Positions 1 to 7,199 of a stretch of DNA of 16,010 bases are shown piece by piece; the stretch's first letter is position 1, and every line of letters begins with the position of its first letter. Location: positions 1 through 16,010 of the forward strand of contig DJHY01000153.1 in NCBI GenBank assembly GCA_002433335.1. Direction: 5' to 3'. Under the pieces are notes generated by a model. The model did not search any database, was not told the DNA's origin, and saw only the letters and a program-made list of their open reading frames with translations. This DNA comes from Rhodospirillaceae bacterium UBA6608. Its GTDB lineage: Bacteria > Pseudomonadota > Alphaproteobacteria > Rhodospirillales_A > Casp-alpha2. A program made the translations under genes and the position numbers.

Positions 1-323
1 GTCAGCGCGTTATACAAATTGATCCAATAAGCCAGTTGCTCGGCCCGATTGAGGGTCGAGACCTCAACCCCCTGGAGTGCTGCAAGGTATTTTTGAATGA
101 TCGCGCGATCCGCCGAACGGACAGCGGCATAATCGACGCGATTGGCCTGCTGCGGGGCAACGGTCAGATAACGGCTCAAGAACCGTGCCCAGGGTGCGTG
201 GTCGACCCGTATGACAGACGCGGAATCATGGGCCTGCCAGCGCGCCCACAAGTCCGCCTTGGGGCCGCCAGCGTAAGCAGGCGCGGCCAGAATAAACAAT
301 ACAAACAGCGAAATACGGATCAT
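1..323 (-). CDS. DUF547 domain protein, exported, 5' part only (C-terminus beyond the window)
   Basis: This reading frame runs on the minus strand from an ATG at 321-323 to the left edge without a stop (107 codons visible). Residues 1-18 form a signal peptide: a short basic start, a hydrophobic core (LFVLFILAA) and an AYA cleavage site followed by GG. The mature part has the pattern of the N-terminal half of DUF547: a W-x-R-F-L segment, a VDYAAV segment, and the hallmark EQLAYWINLYNAL at the cut end. DUF547 proteins are exported proteins of unknown biochemical role, so no function is assigned. An in-frame ATG at 348-350 would add nine residues (MSPKTREPT); neither start has a good ribosome binding site. 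The gene is divergent from the DAHP synthase gene. The family call is made from remembered motifs. Confidence 0.82.
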   Translation of the reverse strand, partial: MIRISLFVLFILAAPAYAGGPKADLWARWQAHDSASVIRVDHAPWARFLSRYLTVAPQQANRVDYAAVRSADRAIIQKYLAALQGVEVSTLNRAEQLAYWINLYNAL

Positions 324-567
324 GGTCGGCTCGCGCGTTTTTGGTGACATCGGCGGATACCGCCGCCCTGTATTTACGCCATTCGCGACCCGATCGCGGG
401 ACACGAACGTTCACAAGACCGTCACCGCCGCAAGCACCTGACACGATGAATTCGCTGAAAACGCCGTTTTAACGCCGGTTTAACTGGAAATCCGCGACGA
501 TGCCCCTTATATCGGGTCGTTACAGACCCTGGGAAATTAACATTTTAAGCCTTTGATGAGGTGCCAC
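324..567. other. Divergent intergenic region between the DUF547 gene and the DAHP synthase gene
   Basis: No gene is visible here. It holds a tandem near-repeat of 11 bp, AACGCCGTTTT at 460-470 followed at once by AACGCCGGTTT at 471-481. The first copy lies in a small inverted repeat (AAAAC, GCC, GTTTT). A weak sigma70-like promoter pair lies at 484-512, and a short hairpin (GGGTC at 514-518 pairing with GACCC at 525-529) sits in the likely DAHP synthase leader. CGGCGG-ATA-CCGCCG at 351-365 is a small inverted repeat just upstream of the alternative DUF547 start. Confidence 0.5.
484..512 (+). promoter_or_regulatory. Weak candidate promoter for the DAHP synthase gene
   Basis: CTGGAA at 484-489 and TTATAT at 507-512 are separated by 17 bp, which is a loose sigma70-type match (3 of 6 and 4 of 6). 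It would start transcription near 519, about 50 bases upstream of the ATG. It lies just after the 11-bp tandem repeat at 460-481, which could be an operator. Confidence 0.25.
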
Positions 568-1953
568 ATGGCGATCAAATGGACGCCCGATTCCTGGCGC
601 GGCAAGCCGATTCTTCAAGTTCCGGACTACCCGGATCAGAAGGTCCTGGAATCCGTTGAAACGCAGCTGCGCCGCAGCCCGCCGTTGGTTTTCGCCGGCG
701 AAGCGCGCTCGCTGAAGAAGTCGCTGGCCCAGGTTGCCGAAGGCGAAGCCTTCCTGCTGCAAGGCGGCGATTGCGCCGAAAGCTTTGCCGAATTCCACCC
801 GGACAACATCCGCGACACCTTCCGTGTGCTGTTGCAGATGGCTGTCGTCCTGACCTTTGGCGCGGCCCTGCCGGTGATCAAGGTCGGCCGCATGGCCGGT
901 CAGTTCGCCAAGCCGCGTTCGGCCCCGACGGAAACCATCGACGGCGTCGAACTGCCGTCCTACCGGGGAGACATGGTCAACGGCATGGAGTTCACCGAGG
1001 ATGCCCGCATCCCCGATCCGGAACGCCTGATGCGCGTCTACAACCAGTCGGCGTCGACCCTGAACCTGCTGCGCGCCTTCGCCCAGGGCGGTTACGCCGA
1101 CCTGCACAAGGTTCATCAGTGGACGTTGGGCTTCGTCGCGGACTCTGCCGAAGGCGAGAAATACGCCGACATGGCCAACCGCCTGGACGAAACCCTGGCG
1201 TTCATGGCCGCCTGCGGCTTGACGTCGGAAACCACGCCGCAAATTCGCGAAACGGATTTCTACACGTCTCACGAAGCGCTGTTGCTGTGGTACGAGCAGG
1301 CCATGACCCGGATCGATTCCACAACCGGCGACTGGTACGACACCTCGGCCCATATGCTGTGGATCGGCGACCGCACCCGTCAGCCCGACGGCGCCCATGT
1401 CGAATTCATGCGCGGCATCAACAACCCGATCGCGTTCAAGGCCGGTCCGTCCCTGGACCCGGACGAAATGATCCGCCTGATCGACATCCTGAACCCGAAC
1501 AACGACGCGGGCCGGATCACGATCATCGCCCGCATGGGTTCGGACAAGATCGCCCAGGGCCTGCCGCCGCTGGTCCGCAAGATCAAATCCGAAGGCCGCA
1601 AGGTGGCGTGGATTTCCGATCCGATGCACGGCAACGTCGTCAAGGCCTCCAACGGCTTCAAGACGCGCCCGTTCGACCGCATCCTGTCGGAAGTGCGCGA
1701 CTTCTTCGCCGTCCATCAGGCCGAAGGCACCCATGCCGGCGGCGTTCACCTGGAAATGACCGGGCAGGACGTGACCGAGTGCACCGGTGGGGCGCAGGCG
1801 ATCAGCGATTCCGATCTGGCCAGCCGCTATCACACCCATTGCGATCCGCGGCTGAACGCCCGCCAGGCCCTTGAGTTGGCCTTCCTGATGGCGGAAATGC
1901 TGAAAGACGCCCGCACGCCGAAGCTGAAGCAGCACGCGGCGCTGACGTCGTAA
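568..1953 (+). CDS. aroG: Class II (plant-type) 3-deoxy-7-phosphoheptulonate synthase
   Basis: DAHP synthase condenses phosphoenolpyruvate and erythrose 4-phosphate in the first step of the shikimate pathway to aromatic amino acids. The 461-residue protein is of class II, the type found in plants, Mycobacterium and many alphaproteobacteria. Signature blocks are [61 protein letters not shown] and HTHCDPRLN. The metal ligands of the family are in place: Cys69, His354, Glu396 and Asp426. The last three have the same spacing (42 and 30) as His369, Glu411 and Asp441 of the M. tuberculosis enzyme. The ATG at 568 was chosen because GAGG lies at 558-561 and [11 protein letters not shown] is a typical family start; an in-frame TTG at 553 would add only five residues. 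It lies 34 bp from the next gene. The symbol is borrowed from the M. tuberculosis class II enzyme; E. coli AroG belongs to the unrelated-looking class I. Confidence 0.95.
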   Translation: MAIKWTPDSWRGKPILQVPDYPDQKVLESVETQLRRSPPLVFAGEARSLKKSLAQVAEGEAFLLQGGDCAESFAEFHPDNIRDTFRVLLQMAVVLTFGAALPVIKVGRMAGQFAKPRSAPTETIDGVELPSYRGDMVNGMEFTEDARIPDPERLMRVYNQSASTLNLLRAFAQGGYADLHKVHQWTLGFVADSAEGEKYADMANRLDETLAFMAACGLTSETTPQIRETDFYTSHEALLLWYEQAMTRIDSTTGDWYDTSAHMLWIGDRTRQPDGAHVEFMRGINNPIAFKAGPSLDPDEMIRLIDILNPNNDAGRITIIARMGSDKIAQGLPPLVRKIKSEGRKVAWISDPMHGNVVKASNGFKTRPFDRILSEVRDFFAVHQAEGTHAGGVHLEMTGQDVTECTGGAQAISDSDLASRYHTHCDPRLNARQALELAFLMAEMLKDARTPKLKQHAALTS

Positions 1954-1987
1954 TCGCCCACCGGACGGGAAAGCTGGGGAGTGATCC

Positions 1988-3208
1988 ATGGCGAGCCCAC
2001 CCGACGATCTGGACGATCCGACAAACGACGCCAATAGCGGCGATACCTTTTCGACGGGCGGTGGCGATGACGCCGCCGCCCGGTTCGAAACCGAGATCGC
2101 CCATTGGGCCGACCATTACTTCCTTCGCACCAAACAAGCCGTGCGCCGGTTCGGCGACACGCAAGTTACCTATGCCCTGTTCATGCGCCGCCCCGTGGTG
2201 TTCGCGCCCAAGCTGGCGATTGACTGGCTGACCCAGGCCGCCCAGGCGCGAAAGACCGAATTCCGGATCGAGCCGAATTTCGCCGAGGGTCAATGGGTCG
2301 GCGCGGGCGAGCCGCTGATGTACGTCACCGGCTCCCTGGTCCATCTGGTCGATCTGGAAACCCTGTTGCTGCAAAAGCTGGGGGCCTGCTGCGTCGCCGC
2401 CAACAACGCCTATGTGATGTGCGCGACCCTGCCCAAGGTCGCCTTCCTGGCCATGGATGCGCGCCATTGCGCGGGCACGGAAATGGCGGACCAAATGGCC
2501 TATGCCTGCGCCGTCGGCTCGCGCGCCGCCCGCGAACAGGCCGGGGCCGTCGGCTTCATCGGCAACGCCACCCGCGCCACCGCCCATTACTTCGGCAACG
2601 AAGACGGCATGGGCACCATGCCCCACGCCATGATCGGCTATGCCGGATCGACCCTGCGCGCCGCCGAAATGTATGCCGAGACCTTTCCGGGCGAGCCGAT
2701 GACGGTGCTGGCCGATTATTTCGGGGCCGAGATCACGGACGCTCTGTTGGTCTGCGACCGCTTCCCCGACATGGCGGCGGAAGGCAAGCTGGCGTTCCGC
2801 CTGGACACCCATGGCGGCCGGTATATGGAAGGCCTGGACCCGCAGGAAAGCTATGCCGTGCTGGAACGCCACGTGCCGCTGGCCGTGCGCCGTTATCGCA
2901 ACGAAAAGGAACTGCGCTATCTGACCGGCACCGGCGTCTCGGCGGCGGCGATCTTCCTGTTCCGCGAACGCCTCAACGCCGCCGGATACGACAAGGCCAA
3001 GATCGTCTGTTCATCCGGCTTCGACGTCGAGAAATGCAAGGTCATGGCCGATGTCGAGGCCCCCATCGACGTGGTCGGCACCGGGTCCTACCTGCCCAGC
3101 AATTGGAACGAAACCTACGCCACCGCCGACATCATCGCCTACGACGGCGAACCTAGGGTCAAGCTGGGCCGCGAGTTCCTGTTGCAACGCCCGGAACAAA
3201 GCGATTGA
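1988..3208 (+). CDS. pncB: Nicotinate phosphoribosyltransferase
   Basis: The enzyme joins nicotinate and PRPP, with ATP hydrolysis, to give nicotinate mononucleotide, the entry of the Preiss-Handler salvage route to NAD. The 406-residue protein shows the phosphoribosyltransferase blocks of this family: GTMPHAM at 209-215, the FGAEITDALL and LDTHGGRYMEG segments, and VCSSGFD near 338-344, where the phosphate of the substrate is expected to bind. The first 30 or so residues are acidic and of low complexity (MASPPDDLDDPTNDANSGD) and are not part of the conserved fold, which begins near HWADHYFLRTKQA. The ATG is preceded by GGGGAG at 1976-1981. Its neighbour nadE catalyses the last step of NAD synthesis, which supports the assignment. 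It could in principle use nicotinamide, but the motif set fits the nicotinate enzyme. Confidence 0.88.
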   Translation: MASPPDDLDDPTNDANSGDTFSTGGGDDAAARFETEIAHWADHYFLRTKQAVRRFGDTQVTYALFMRRPVVFAPKLAIDWLTQAAQARKTEFRIEPNFAEGQWVGAGEPLMYVTGSLVHLVDLETLLLQKLGACCVAANNAYVMCATLPKVAFLAMDARHCAGTEMADQMAYACAVGSRAAREQAGAVGFIGNATRATAHYFGNEDGMGTMPHAMIGYAGSTLRAAEMYAETFPGEPMTVLADYFGAEITDALLVCDRFPDMAAEGKLAFRLDTHGGRYMEGLDPQESYAVLERHVPLAVRRYRNEKELRYLTGTGVSAAAIFLFRERLNAAGYDKAKIVCSSGFDVEKCKVMADVEAPIDVVGTGSYLPSNWNETYATADIIAYDGEPRVKLGREFLLQRPEQSD

Positions 3209-3236
3209 CCGCGTATGATGCGCCGCGCCGGTGTCG

Positions 3237-3265
3237 TTGACAGGCTCCGCCGCCGTCCCTACCCT
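3237..3265 (+). promoter_or_regulatory. Candidate sigma70-type promoter for nadE-cysS
   Basis: A perfect TTGACA at 3237-3242 is followed after exactly 17 bp by TACCCT at 3260-3265, which keeps the three most conserved -10 bases. It lies in the 92-bp gap between pncB and nadE. nadE may therefore be transcribed both from here and by read-through. Confidence 0.45.
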
Positions 3266-3300
3266 GCGCCGCTTCGTCACCCCATCTGAAAACCGCACCC

Positions 3301-4965
3301 ATGACAGATTCCCTGGCCATCGCCATCGCCCAGATCAACCCCACCGTCGGCGACATCGCCGGCAACATGGACCTGATCCGCAAGGCCCGTGCCGAGGCCG
3401 CGGGCCTGGGCGCGGATATCGTCGTGACCGGGGAACTGGCGCTGTCCGGCTATCCGACGGAAGACCTGGTCCTGAAGCAGACCTTTCAGGACCGCCTGCA
3501 GGATGCCATCGAGGTTCTGGCCGGGGAGACCGACGACGGCGGCCCGGCGCTGCTGTTGGGGGCGCCCTGGCGGGAAAAGGGCAAGCTGTACAACGCGGCG
3601 CTGCTGCTGGACGGCGGCGCGGTCGCGACCGTACGCCTGAAGCACGAATTGCCGAACTACGGCGTGTTCGATGAAAAGCGCCTGTTCACGCAGGGTCCCC
3701 TGCCCGGCCCCATCGCCTTCAAGGGCGCCAAGCTGGGGGTGATGGTCTGCGAAGACATGTGGTTCGAGGACGTGACCGAATGCCTGGACGAATCCGGGGC
3801 CGAGTTGCTGATCGTCCTCAACGGCTCGCCCTATGACGTATCAAAAGGCAACGACCGCCTGTTCCACGCCGTGGCGCGGGTCAAGGAATCGGGCCTGCCG
3901 CTGATCTATACCAACCTGATCGGCGGGCAGGACGAATTGGTGTTCGACGGGGCGTCGTTCGTGCTCGACCGGGACTGCAACCTGACCGCCAAGCTGCCTG
4001 CCTGGCAGGAAGCCGTGACCCTGACCCGCTGGACCCGCAGCGGCGACGGCTTTGTCCCGGAAAAGGCCGAGATCGTGGCCGAACCGGATGACATGGAATC
4101 GATCTATCGCGCCATGGTCCTGGGCCTGCGCGACTATGTGAACAAGAACGGCTTTCCGGGCGTCGTCCTGGGCCTGTCCGGCGGGGTTGATTCGGCGCTG
4201 AGCGCCGCCGTCGCCGTGGATGCCCTGGGCGCGGACCGGGTGCTGAACGTGATGATGCCCTCGCCCTATACCTCGGCCGACAGCCTGGAAGACGCGACCG
4301 AGGCGGCGGAATTGCTGGGCACGCGGCTGGAAAGCGTGCCGATCGAACCGGCGATGACCGCGTTCGACGAGATGCTGGCCCCGCTGTTCGCCGGGCGCGA
4401 CCGCGACATCACCGAAGAAAACATTCAGGCCCGCACGCGCGGCCTGCTGCTGATGGCCGTGTCCAACAAGTTCGGCCATATGCTGCTGACCACCGGCAAC
4501 AAATCGGAAATGTCCGTCGGCTACGCCACCATCTACGGCGACATGAACGGCGGCTATTCGGTGCTGAAGGACGTCTACAAGACGACCGTGTTCAAGCTGT
4601 GCCATTGGCGCAACCAGCATTGCCCCGACGACTTCATGGGCCCCAAGGGCCGGGTCGTGCCGGAGCGGATCATCACCAAACCGCCCTCGGCCGAGTTGCG
4701 CCCCGACCAGAAGGACCAGGATTCCCTGCCGCCTTATGAAGACCTGGACGCGATCCTGATGTGTCTGGTCGAAAAGGAAATGGGCTTCGACGCCACGGTC
4801 AAGGAAGGCTTCGACGCCGAAGTCGTGCGCCGCATCTGGGTGCTTCTGGACCGGGCCGAATACAAACGCCGCCAAGCCCCGCCGGGGGTCAAGATCACGG
4901 GCCGCGCCTTTGGCCGCGACCGCCGCTATCCCATCACCAACGGATTTACGAAGCAGTTCCAATGA
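3301..4965 (+). CDS. nadE: Glutamine-dependent NAD+ synthetase
   Basis: NadE amidates nicotinate adenine dinucleotide to NAD+, using ammonia released from glutamine. The 554-residue protein has both family halves. The N-terminal nitrilase-fold glutaminase (about 1-260) has a complete Glu-Lys-Cys triad: Glu45 in [10 protein letters not shown], Lys114 in LKHELPNYG and Cys150 in MVCEDMWF. The C-terminal synthetase (about 270-554) has the ATP-pyrophosphatase loop SGGVDS at 293-298 and the TTGNKSE segment. There is no clear ribosome binding site before the ATG, but [18 protein letters not shown] is the expected family start. The stop codon overlaps the cysS start as ATGA, so cysS is probably translationally coupled. 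It forms a NAD-synthesis pair with the preceding gene. Confidence 0.96.
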   Translation: MTDSLAIAIAQINPTVGDIAGNMDLIRKARAEAAGLGADIVVTGELALSGYPTEDLVLKQTFQDRLQDAIEVLAGETDDGGPALLLGAPWREKGKLYNAALLLDGGAVATVRLKHELPNYGVFDEKRLFTQGPLPGPIAFKGAKLGVMVCEDMWFEDVTECLDESGAELLIVLNGSPYDVSKGNDRLFHAVARVKESGLPLIYTNLIGGQDELVFDGASFVLDRDCNLTAKLPAWQEAVTLTRWTRSGDGFVPEKAEIVAEPDDMESIYRAMVLGLRDYVNKNGFPGVVLGLSGGVDSALSAAVAVDALGADRVLNVMMPSPYTSADSLEDATEAAELLGTRLESVPIEPAMTAFDEMLAPLFAGRDRDITEENIQARTRGLLLMAVSNKFGHMLLTTGNKSEMSVGYATIYGDMNGGYSVLKDVYKTTVFKLCHWRNQHCPDDFMGPKGRVVPERIITKPPSAELRPDQKDQDSLPPYEDLDAILMCLVEKEMGFDATVKEGFDAEVVRRIWVLLDRAEYKRRQAPPGVKITGRAFGRDRRYPITNGFTKQFQ

Positions 4966-6353
4966 CCGACCTGAAACTGCACAACACCCTGACCCGGGCG
5001 AAGGAACCCTTTGCCCCGCTGGACCCGGCCAACGTGCGGATGTACGTCTGCGGGCCCACGGTCTACGACTTCGCCCATATCGGCAACGCCCGGCCCGTGG
5101 TCGTATTCGACGTGCTGTCGCGCCTGTTGCGGCGGCTCTATCCAAAGGTCACTTACGTCCGCAACATCACCGACGTGGACGACAAGATCAACGCCCGCGC
5201 CCAGGAATCGGGCCGTGCCATCGACGACATCACCCGCGAGACGGCGGCGCAGTTCCACGCCGACATGGCGGCGTTGAACACCCTGCCGCCCGATCATGAG
5301 CCGCGCGCGACCCAGCACATCGCCGAGATGGTGACGATGATCGGCTCGCTGATCGACAAGGGTTATGCCTACGAGGCCGAAGGCCATGTCCTGTTCAGCG
5401 TGCCCGCGATGGCCGACTACGGTCGCCTGTCGCGCCGCGACCGGGATGAGCAGATCGCGGGCGCACGGGTCGAGGTCGCGCCCTACAAGAAAGACCCCGC
5501 CGATTTCGTGCTGTGGAAGCCCTCGCCGATCGAAGACGGACTGCCCGGCTGGGACAGCCCCTGGGGCCGTGGACGGCCCGGCTGGCACATCGAATGCTCG
5601 GCCATGTCGGCCAAGATCCTGGGGCCGACCTTCGACATTCACGGCGGCGGGCAGGACCTGATCTTCCCCCACCATGAAAACGAAATCGCGCAAAGCCGCT
5701 GCGCCCACGGCACGCCGATCATGGCCAGCGTGTGGATGCATAACGGCTACCTCATGGCCGAGGGCGAGAAGATGTCCAAATCCTTGGGCAACTTCTACAC
5801 CGTGCACGATCTGCTACAGGAATTCCCCGGCGAGGCGATCCGCCTGACGCTGCTCAAGACCCATTACCGCCAGCCGTTGGATTTCACCAAGGACGGCATC
5901 CGCGAAGCGAAATCGGAACTGGACGGATTCTATGCTGCCCTGCGCGGCACCACCGCCAAGGCGACCGACGGCGCCCCGGACAGCGTCATCGACGCGCTGA
6001 GCGACGACCTGAACACGCCCTTGGCGATCAGCCAGCTTCACGGCCTCGCCGCCGCGGCCAACAAGGCCGAAGGCGATGCCAAGGTACAGGCAGCGACGGC
6101 GTTGAAATCAGCCGGGGCCGCGCTGGGCCTTTTGCAGCAGGACCCCGAAACCTGGTTCAAATGGCAGCCCCCGGCCCAGGCGCAGGGTGATGGCGGGTTA
6201 AGCGACGGCGATATCGACGCCTTGATCGTCGAGCGGCAGGATGCCCGCAAGAACAAGGACTTCGCCCGCGCCGATGCGATCCGGGATGAACTGACAGCGG
6301 CGGGGATCGTGCTGGAAGACGGCGCCGGCGGGACCACTTGGCGGCGCGGCTGA
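4962..6353 (+). CDS. cysS: Cysteinyl-tRNA synthetase
   Basis: CysRS charges tRNA-Cys with cysteine in the cytoplasm. The protein has 463 residues, the usual bacterial size. The class I signatures are present: HIGN at 39-42 (the HIGH box) and KMSKS at 270-274. The zinc site that selects cysteine is intact, with Cys30 (YVCGPTVYD), Cys212 (HIECSAM), His237 and Glu241 (PHHENE), matching the spacing of E. coli Cys28, Cys209, His234 and Glu238. The DALR-type tRNA-binding region and a charged C-terminal tail follow. The ATG at 4962 overlaps the nadE stop by four bases (ATGA). An upstream extension of the frame is only antisense-free space inside nadE and is not used. The gene ends 10 bp before the stop of a convergent gene, and no terminator is visible between them. 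Confidence 0.97.
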   Translation: MTDLKLHNTLTRAKEPFAPLDPANVRMYVCGPTVYDFAHIGNARPVVVFDVLSRLLRRLYPKVTYVRNITDVDDKINARAQESGRAIDDITRETAAQFHADMAALNTLPPDHEPRATQHIAEMVTMIGSLIDKGYAYEAEGHVLFSVPAMADYGRLSRRDRDEQIAGARVEVAPYKKDPADFVLWKPSPIEDGLPGWDSPWGRGRPGWHIECSAMSAKILGPTFDIHGGGQDLIFPHHENEIAQSRCAHGTPIMASVWMHNGYLMAEGEKMSKSLGNFYTVHDLLQEFPGEAIRLTLLKTHYRQPLDFTKDGIREAKSELDGFYAALRGTTAKATDGAPDSVIDALSDDLNTPLAISQLHGLAAAANKAEGDAKVQAATALKSAGAALGLLQQDPETWFKWQPPAQAQGDGGLSDGDIDALIVERQDARKNKDFARADAIRDELTAAGIVLEDGAGGTTWRRG

Positions 6354-6363
6354 TCCTGGATTT

Positions 6364-6987
6364 CTAAATCCCGAATGCTCGAAAACGGCGGCGGATTTCG
6401 TCTTCGGAGGCGTCACGCGGCGGCTCTCGCATGGCCGCGACCTGGGCCTTGGTCCGCTTGACCCCGGACCACCGTTCGCCGGATACCGGCAGGGGGCTGT
6501 CATCGGCGGCCAAATGCGGGGCGTATTTGTGGAACAGTTCGACCGCGCGCTGATAGGCCAAAACCTCCAGCTCGTCGTATCGCATCTTGTTTCCGGGCGG
6601 CAGGTCGAACCAGGCGACGTCGATGATCGCCCCTTCATCGACCCGGTCTTCCATCACATGCAGCGTGGCGCCGAACCGGCTTGCCCCGTCGTACAGCGCG
6701 AACCCGGCGGCCCAACTTCCGGGGAATGTCGGGGCGCCGGGATGAAAGTTATAGGCAGGACCTGGCAGGGCGCCCAGAACATCGGCGGGAACGACAGCCC
6801 CGGTGCAGAATGCGACCAAGCGACGCCCCGCGTTGGCGGCAGGGCCGCCCGCGACGTCGATGGCATCACGCAATTCCTGCGCGTCGGTGACATGATTGAC
6901 CCTGAGAGCCGGGTTATGCACGCAAAGCGCCGCCGCCAAATGCGGCCCTTCAACGTCTCCGGTCAGCAGAACGATTTCGCTGGGCAT
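6364..6987 (-). CDS. Stand-alone formyltransferase-fold protein
   Basis: The 207-residue protein resembles the catalytic N-terminal domain of the formyltransferases (Met-tRNA formyltransferase, GAR transformylase, ArnA and sugar N-formyltransferases). The catalytic triad is visible: Asn80 and His82 in YNFHPGAPTFPGS, and Asp117 in RVDEGAIID. The substrate-binding C-terminal domain of Fmt is absent; the last 60 or so residues are a short charged tail (ERWSGVKRTKAQVAAM). This is shorter than Fmt (about 310 residues), so it is not the housekeeping fmt gene. The family would use 10-formyltetrahydrofolate as donor; the acceptor is unknown. The gene stands alone, convergent with cysS and divergent from the c-di-GMP gene, so context gives no substrate. 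The start ATG lacks a clear ribosome binding site. Confidence 0.75.
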   Translation of the reverse strand: MPSEIVLLTGDVEGPHLAAALCVHNPALRVNHVTDAQELRDAIDVAGGPAANAGRRLVAFCTGAVVPADVLGALPGPAYNFHPGAPTFPGSWAAGFALYDGASRFGATLHVMEDRVDEGAIIDVAWFDLPPGNKMRYDELEVLAYQRAVELFHKYAPHLAADDSPLPVSGERWSGVKRTKAQVAAMREPPRDASEDEIRRRFRAFGI

Positions 6988-7087
6988 GGACGGAAGCTAA
7001 CACGCCCCCGGACAATGGAACAGACGATCAAAGGCATTTGCATCTGCATTCATGCCCCAGCAATTCCACCGTTACCTTTTGGCTACC

Positions 7088-7118
7088 TTGACGAATATCA
7101 TTTTTAAGGTCCTATAAT
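7088..7118 (+). promoter_or_regulatory. Candidate promoter of the c-di-GMP sensor gene
   Basis: TTGACG at 7088-7093 and a perfect TATAAT at 7113-7118 lie upstream of the sensor gene. The spacer is 19 bp, longer than the ideal 17, but the perfect -10 box stands out in this GC-rich sequence. Transcription would start near 7125, leaving a leader of about 75 bases before the ATG at 7200. Confidence 0.5.
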
Positions 7119-7199
7119 GGTGTTCATGGTGGAGAGTCGGCTCAGAACCCGCTGAAAATATGCGGAAAATTGGCCAATGGGTGGACGCAAGCTGGTTCA

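Noticed and set aside
520..2034. A 504-codon open frame antisense to the DAHP synthase gene
   Set aside because: It is rich in Gly, Arg, Val, His and Gln with no domain, and is a mirror of strong codon bias in a high-GC gene. The sense frame has complete metal-ligand motifs.
3841..5145. A 434-codon open frame antisense to nadE and cysS
   Set aside because: It spans the junction of two certain genes, and its composition (runs of Gly, Arg, His and Gln) is that of a shadow frame.
7117..7155. A 12-codon frame (ATG to TGA) upstream of the sensor gene as a leader peptide
   Set aside because: Its ATG overlaps the TATAAT box at 7113-7118, so it would lie at or upstream of the transcription start.
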